Source: CAG-582 sp964551965
GTDB taxonomy: Bacteria > Bacillota_I > Bacilli_A > RF39 > UBA660
Assembly (NCBI GenBank): GCA_964551965.1
Contig: CAZKFB010000028.1
Coordinates: 1 to 17,615 of the forward strand
Direction: 5' to 3'
DNA: 17,615 nt
In this document: in pieces, positions 14,021 through 17,615 of the stretch
How positions within the stretch are numbered: the stretch's first letter is position 1
Layout of the letters: every line of letters begins with the position of its first letter
Notes under the pieces: generated by a model
Database searches by the model: none
The model's input: the letters and a program-made list of their open reading frames with translations, nothing else
What the model was told of the DNA's origin: nothing
Program-made: the position numbers and the translations under genes

Positions 14021-14104
14021 GTAGTGAGAAGCAAGTCCTCTTTGGACTTATGCTTACCACTTTGGGTATTTGCACCTTTTCAATTTAGAAAAGGCGCTTT
14101 TTTT
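14021..14104 (+). ncRNA. Candidate small structured RNA, about 85 nt, unknown family
   Basis: The transcript predicted from the promoter begins near 14020-14023. It folds into a long hairpin: AGTG (14023-14026) with CACT (14058-14061), AAGC (14029-14032) with GCTT (14052-14055), AAGTCC (14033-14038) with GGACTT (14044-14049), and apical loop TCTTT. An unpaired stretch (about 14062-14071, with TTGGGTATT) leads to a terminator hairpin. No start codon with a ribosome site is present. I could not match it to 6S RNA, SRP RNA, T-box, tRNA or any riboswitch I know. The next gene has its own promoter, so this looks like a free-standing RNA rather than a leader. Confidence 0.65.
14072..14104 (+). terminator. 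Terminator of the small RNA
   Basis: GCACCTTTTC (14072-14081) pairs with GAAAAGGCGC (14088-14097) with one A/C mismatch and a 6-nt loop, followed by seven T. Confidence 0.9.
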
Positions 14105-14107
14105 ATG

Positions 14108-14135
14108 TTACTTATCTAACTAGTAGATAAAGTAA
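14108..14135. other. AT-rich hairpin in the 304-bp gap before the Cys-rich gene
   Basis: TTACTTATCTA (14108-14118) pairs with TAGAT and AAGTAA (14124-14135) with one bulged A. No T run follows on the plus strand. The rest of the gap (14136-14225) is AT-rich, with short palindromes such as ACTTTATTAAAGT, and I see no gene in it. Confidence 0.5.
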
Positions 14136-14225
14136 GATAAATATTATTGATTATTATAACTTTATTAAAGTACTATTTTTCATAACATCACTTACTTTTA
14201 CTAACCCTAATAAAGGTTTCTAAAT

Positions 14226-14254
14226 TTGACAAAGCATGTCTATTTTGTTAGAAT
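14226..14254 (+). promoter_or_regulatory. Near-consensus promoter of the Cys-rich gene
   Basis: TTGACA (14226-14231), 17-bp spacer ending in TGt, TAGAAT (14249-14254). The closest to a full sigma-A consensus in the window. Confidence 0.8.
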
Positions 14255-14287
14255 AGATGCAGTTTTTTTAAGAAAGAAGTGGGGCTA

Positions 14288-14839
14288 ATGTTTCCTTTTG
14301 ATGCTGATTGTACAAGCTGTAGATATTTAATCGATACTGATTATAAAGATGGTAAATACTATTGTGAGAAGAAACGTGAATATGTGTCTGCTAATGATAG
14401 AATATGTGGAATGGCTGCTGAAAAAATGGGTAGATGTGAAAGTGATAAGAAAAAACTTAGAAATTATTCTAAGGATCATGGTTACTATGTTGTAACTGCT
14501 ATTACCGAAATATTAGGATTACCTGAAGATAATGAATATATGGAAACATTTGTATATTTAAGAGATGTAGTAATGCCTCGAATGGAAGAATATCAAGGTT
14601 TTATAGAGGACTATGAGACTGATGGACCACATCTTGCTGACTTGTTAAGATATGATGAAAATTGTGAAGGATATGCAGAATATTTAATAGAAGTTTATCT
14701 TTCTGAATTTGTTAGACAAATTAGTAGTAATAGTGTAGATGAAGCTGTTGCTACTTACTCTTCAATGCTAGATGCTATTAAAGAGAGATATGGCTATAGA
14801 AGAGAAGATGTTAAATATAGAGAATTACGTGAGTGTTAA
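14288..14839 (+). CDS. Cys-rich small protein with a CFI-box-like C-terminal region
   Basis: 183 soluble residues. The N-terminus has Cys8, Cys11, Cys26 and Cys40 (C-x2-C-x14-C-x13-C) plus Cys50, fitting a small zinc- or metal-binding knuckle. The rest (about 66-175) begins YYVVTAITEILGLPEDNEYM and continues with METFVYLRDVVM. This resembles the CFI-box-type domain found at the C-terminus of assorted bacterial proteins (TTAxCE..G..DDCxEL..LRxFRD); that match is from memory. Function unknown. ATG 14288 is preferred over GTG 14279, with AGAAAG upstream and GGGG unusually close (3 nt). The near-consensus promoter suggests strong expression. No terminator is visible after it. Confidence 0.75.
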   Translation: MFPFDADCTSCRYLIDTDYKDGKYYCEKKREYVSANDRICGMAAEKMGRCESDKKKLRNYSKDHGYYVVTAITEILGLPEDNEYMETFVYLRDVVMPRMEEYQGFIEDYETDGPHLADLLRYDENCEGYAEYLIEVYLSEFVRQISSNSVDEAVATYSSMLDAIKERYGYRREDVKYRELREC

Positions 14840-14854
14840 GTTGATTAATGCAAT

Positions 14855-14883
14855 TTGTATTTAAAACTTTAAATAATTATAAT
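14855..14883 (+). promoter_or_regulatory. Promoter of the ANL ligase gene
   Basis: TTGTAT (14855-14860), 17-bp spacer, TATAAT (14878-14883). The same -35, spacer length and -10 as the small-RNA promoter. The -10 overlaps ATG 14882, which rules that codon out as start. Confidence 0.75.
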
Positions 14884-14902
14884 GTTTGAAAAGAGGATTA
14901 AT

Positions 14903-16696
14903 ATGACAAAATATTATGGCCAAGATAAAGATGAATTAATCTATGAAGGCATTAATAAAAATGCATATACTTTTATCGATGAAGCAACAACAGGGTTTGG
15001 GGATTATACTGCGCTAACCTATTTTGGTAATAAAATATCTTATGATGAGTTCAAAGAAAAAGTAAATATATATGCCAATAATTTGTTGGAGTATGGGTTA
15101 AAAAAAGGCGATTCAATAACTTTATTAATGCCAAACACTCCAGAAATTGTATATTATTTTTATGCTTGCTGGATTTTAGGAGTAACTGTCAGTCCTATTG
15201 ATCCTAGAACAAATCCTACAGGGATATGTGAAATCATTAATAATACAAATGCTAAACTTCTTGTAACTATTCTTGATAAGTATGCCGAAAAGGTTTCACC
15301 TATTTTAAATAAAATTAATGTGGAGAAAATTGTAGTTGTTTCTCCAACTGATTCTATGGGAAATTCGGTTAAAGAATCTATTGGAAGAGGATTATATAAA
15401 GCTAAAGAGTTCTATTTGAATTTAGTTGATAAAGATTTTGCTAGTTCAAAAACTGTGATGAATAGGAAATTTATAAACAATAATAATAAAGAGAATATAG
15501 AGCCGGTATTTTTTGAGACAGAGTTGGGTATGCCCGCGGTAAATCTTTTTACTAGTGGTACAGAAGGAAGCCCAAAGACCGCATTGCATTCTCATCAAGC
15601 TTATAATGTAAAAGCTAAACAAATTCAATTTGCTTTGCCTAGAGCTGTTCCTGGTGACAAATTCTTAGGAATAATTCCATTTTTTAGTGCTTATGGTAGT
15701 TTCCAAGGAATGCACAATTGTTTATTTAGAAGAATGAATATTGATTTAATACCACAGTTTAAAACAAGTGAGGTACCTGAATTAATATTTACTCATCAGC
15801 CTAGTACTGTAATTGGAGTTCCAAATCATTGGCATGATTTTAGAAACCGAATCGATTCTTTAATTGAAAAATACGGAGTTGAAAGTTTGAATAATTTGAA
15901 ATATGCTATTTCAGGAGGAGATAAGCAGTCATATGTTGATGTAAAAGAATTAATTGATGTTCTACACAAATATTGCCCTAACTGTGTCTTTGTTAGAGGA
16001 TATGGATCTACAGAAGTTGGTGGAGCAACGGCTATTACCGTTGCAGATGAATCATATGAAGATTTCGAATATACTGGTACACCAATGCCTGGAGTAAAAT
16101 ATATAATTGATAAAAAAGATAATGAGGGAAAAGGGGAAATTTTAATTTCTGACCCATCTTTGATGATAGGTTATTTAAATAATGAAGAAGAAACGAATCG
16201 TTCAATTGTGAAAATTGATGGAGATAGATACATGAGAATGGGAGATTTCTTCGACTCAGATGAAATAGATCGACTATACTTTAAGGGTAGGAAAAAGAGA
16301 GCTATAATGCGTCCAGATGGTCATACTGTTCATTCTCTACCAATTGAAGAAGCAATTAGTTTAAATGATTTGGTTGATAGTTGTTGTGTTGTTGGATTGC
16401 CTAAGAAGGATGGTTCGGCTGGTGCAATACCAACGGCATTTGTTGTATTAAAAGAAGGAGTAGTTGAATCACAAGAAGTAGCAAATAAAATCGATAAATT
16501 TTGTTTACAACATTTATCCGAAAGAAATAGAGCTTTGGCATATGTTTTTGTTGAAAGCATCCCTAAAACTTTAATGGAAAAAGATGATTTTAATGTGTTA
16601 GGGAAAAACTGTATTGAGGATATGCCATATTATCCAGTTGATTTTGACTTTTTGGAAAAAATTCCTGATGTTAAGATGTTAAAGAGAACTATTTAA
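14903..16696 (+). CDS. AMP-forming ligase of the ANL superfamily (acyl-CoA synthetase-like)
   Basis: 597 residues. Activates a carboxylic acid with ATP and passes the acyl group to CoA or another thiol. Motifs: TSGTEGSPK (217-225, phosphate loop A3), YGSTEVGG (367-374, A5), MGDFF (447-450, A7), KGRKKRAI (461-468, hinge A8, with Lys at the hinge as in many acyl-CoA ligases), and PKTLMEK ending at Lys560 (A10, where the usual Gly before the Lys is Glu). No membrane helix, carrier-protein or thioesterase domain. Start ATG 14903 has AAGAGG 6 nt upstream. Leucine is often TTG here (13 codons), in contrast to glf. The gene is closed by a terminator and followed at once by a sensor kinase. Substrate unknown. 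Confidence 0.9.
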   Translation: MTKYYGQDKDELIYEGINKNAYTFIDEATTGFGDYTALTYFGNKISYDEFKEKVNIYANNLLEYGLKKGDSITLLMPNTPEIVYYFYACWILGVTVSPIDPRTNPTGICEIINNTNAKLLVTILDKYAEKVSPILNKINVEKIVVVSPTDSMGNSVKESIGRGLYKAKEFYLNLVDKDFASSKTVMNRKFINNNNKENIEPVFFETELGMPAVNLFTSGTEGSPKTALHSHQAYNVKAKQIQFALPRAVPGDKFLGIIPFFSAYGSFQGMHNCLFRRMNIDLIPQFKTSEVPELIFTHQPSTVIGVPNHWHDFRNRIDSLIEKYGVESLNNLKYAISGGDKQSYVDVKELIDVLHKYCPNCVFVRGYGSTEVGGATAITVADESYEDFEYTGTPMPGVKYIIDKKDNEGKGEILISDPSLMIGYLNNEEETNRSIVKIDGDRYMRMGDFFDSDEIDRLYFKGRKKRAIMRPDGHTVHSLPIEEAISLNDLVDSCCVVGLPKKDGSAGAIPTAFVVLKEGVVESQEVANKIDKFCLQHLSERNRALAYVFVESIPKTLMEKDDFNVLGKNCIEDMPYYPVDFDFLEKIPDVKMLKRTI

Positions 16697-16707
16697 CATC
16701 TTTTTTT
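16675..16707 (+). terminator. Terminator built from the end of the ligase gene
   Basis: GATGTTAAA (16675-16683, coding) pairs with TTTAACATC (16692-16700), which contains the stop codon. Seven T follow. Confidence 0.92.
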
Positions 16708-16711
16708 AATG

Positions 16712-16720
16712 TGTTATAAT
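16712..16720 (+). promoter_or_regulatory. Extended -10 promoter of the histidine kinase gene
   Basis: TG at 16712-16713, one base, TATAAT at 16715-16720. The Shine-Dalgarno AGAGGTG (16728-16734) lies 6 nt before ATG 16741. Confidence 0.7.
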
Positions 16721-16740
16721 CAATAATAGAGGTGAGTAGT

Positions 16741-17615
16741 ATGGATGTTGGTATTTCTTTTGTAGAAGCTTCCCTATTATTTTCAATTCTAATTGCAATT
16801 ATGTTTTTTTCAAAAAATAGGATTAGAAATTTTGAAACTATATTGTATGGATATTTGTTAATAGTAAGCATTATTGGAAGTGTGATTTCAATACCTGTTT
16901 TTTTTCTAGTAAAAAATTATCAAAATTTTACAGTATTTACTTATGTATTGCCGAGATTATATTTGGTTTTTATAAGTGTCTGGACATTAATTTTGACTCT
17001 TTATACAGTACTATTGACCAAAAAAGAAACTTCTGAAAGTTATTTTCATAAACTTGAATTATTATTAGCTGTATATTTAATAGCGGACACCATACTAATT
17101 CTATTCTTACCAATGCAATATTATAGTAATGGCAGATCAGTTTATACATATGGTGTTGCAGTTAATATTACATATTTTATTTGCTGCTTGCAAGTCGTTT
17201 TTATGATTATTTTATGTATTAAGAATTTTAAAATATTGAAAAGTAAAAAATTGTTGCCAATAATTAGTATATTTATTTTAGGAATAATAAGTATGGTTAT
17301 ACAAAAACTAGATCCTAGTGTGCGTTTAATGACTTTTGCATTTGCATTTGCAACACATATAATGTACTTTACCATTGAAAATCCTGACGTTAAAATGATT
17401 GCTGCATTAGATGAAGCTAAAGTTGCTGCTGAGAAAGCTAATCGTGCTAAGTCGGATTTCTTAAGTAATATGAGCCATGAGATAAGAACTCCATTAAATG
17501 CTATAGTTGGATTCTCCGATTGTATTCTTGATGAAGATACACTAGAAGGTGCTAAGAATGATGCTAAGGATATTAAATTGGCATCGGAAAACTTACTTGA
17601 AATAGTTAATGGAAT
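16741..17615 (+). CDS. Seven-helix sensor histidine kinase, 5' part
   Basis: The first 291 codons of a gene that runs off the window. The N-terminal 215 residues hold about seven hydrophobic helices (roughly 6-23, 33-57, 66-93, 105-125, 136-160, 171-187, 195-211), a membrane sensor module. A helical linker rich in Ala/Lys (220-240) leads to the HisKA dimerisation domain with the H-box MSHEIRTPLNAIVGF, where His246 is the phosphorylation site. The ATPase domain and any receiver domain would lie beyond the edge. The start is fixed by AGAGGTG 6 nt before ATG 16741. TTG leucine codons are frequent, as in the ligase gene. No response regulator is visible. The signal sensed is unknown. Confidence 0.92.
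   Translation, partial: MDVGISFVEASLLFSILIAIMFFSKNRIRNFETILYGYLLIVSIIGSVISIPVFFLVKNYQNFTVFTYVLPRLYLVFISVWTLILTLYTVLLTKKETSESYFHKLELLLAVYLIADTILILFLPMQYYSNGRSVYTYGVAVNITYFICCLQVVFMIILCIKNFKILKSKKLLPIISIFILGIISMVIQKLDPSVRLMTFAFAFATHIMYFTIENPDVKMIAALDEAKVAAEKANRAKSDFLSNMSHEIRTPLNAIVGFSDCILDEDTLEGAKNDAKDIKLASENLLEIVNG

Noticed and set aside
14021..14104. Reading the small RNA as a riboswitch, T-box, SRP RNA or tracrRNA
   Set aside because: None of the conserved cores I know (for example GGAAGGAAGC of SRP RNA or the TGGNACC of T-boxes) is present, and there is no cas gene or CRISPR array. The next gene has its own promoter.
14882..14902. ATG 14882 as start of the ligase
   Set aside because: It overlaps the TATAAT box; ATG 14903 has a proper AAGAGG site.
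15446..15628. Minus-strand open frames inside the ligase and kinase genes (15446-15628, 16330-16560, 16689-16871, 17142-17375)
   Set aside because: No Shine-Dalgarno, no recognisable product, and fully covered by genes on the plus strand.
337..17615. Mycoplasma-type code with TGA as Trp
   Set aside because: All genes are intact and of expected length under the standard code, and Trp is always TGG.

Overview
The window is very AT-rich, densely packed bacterial DNA. Genes have purine-rich Shine-Dalgarno sites, short leaders and rho-independent terminators. CotJB and CotJC spore-coat homologues, a PBP5-type D,D-carboxypeptidase and a UPF0316-type protein point to a low-GC Firmicute (Bacillota, probably an uncultured Bacilli lineage near Erysipelotrichales or the RF39-like gut groups). 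That placement is inference from gene content and composition. The standard code works throughout. All 16 complete genes stop at TAA (15) or TAG (1), and none at TGA.

Layout. Positions 1-290 are the end of an IS3-family (IS150-like) insertion sequence with the start of its OrfA on the minus strand. Next come a membrane-anchored CHAP-domain wall hydrolase (337-1761), an unknown protein (1848-2402), a small PH-like protein (2624-2962) and a P-type Ca2+-transporting ATPase (3042-5555). A 48-bp direct repeat carrying a promoter and Shine-Dalgarno site lies both before the PH-like gene, with no gene attached, and before the ATPase. Then follow a GNAT acetyltransferase, a GtrA-like membrane protein and a 493-residue unknown protein. 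On the minus strand lie cotJC and a gene that looks like a CotJA-CotJB fusion. The plus strand resumes with a family-2-like glycosyltransferase, a UPF0316 protein, UDP-galactopyranose mutase (glf), a D-Ala-D-Ala carboxypeptidase and an unknown protein. A strongly promoted small RNA of about 85 nt lies at about 14021-14104. After it are a Cys-rich protein, an ANL-superfamily (AMP-forming) ligase and the 5' part of a seven-helix sensor histidine kinase that runs off the window.

How the parts fit. Several genes concern the envelope: the CHAP hydrolase and carboxypeptidase (peptidoglycan), glf with the glycosyltransferase and GtrA (surface glycans, possibly galactofuranose), and the Ca2+ pump. 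Most genes are single transcription units: an extended -10 promoter (TGnTATAAT) with little or no -35, a leader of about 10-25 nt, and a terminator whose upstream arm is often the end of the coding sequence. The small RNA, the Cys-rich gene and the ligase instead have -35 and -10 boxes with 17-bp spacers. The ligase and kinase use TTG leucine codons far more than glf does, which suggests they were acquired together.

The best candidates for something undescribed are the small RNA, the ligase/kinase pair, the orphan promoter repeat and the CotJA-CotJB fusion. No complete new defence or mobile system is visible.
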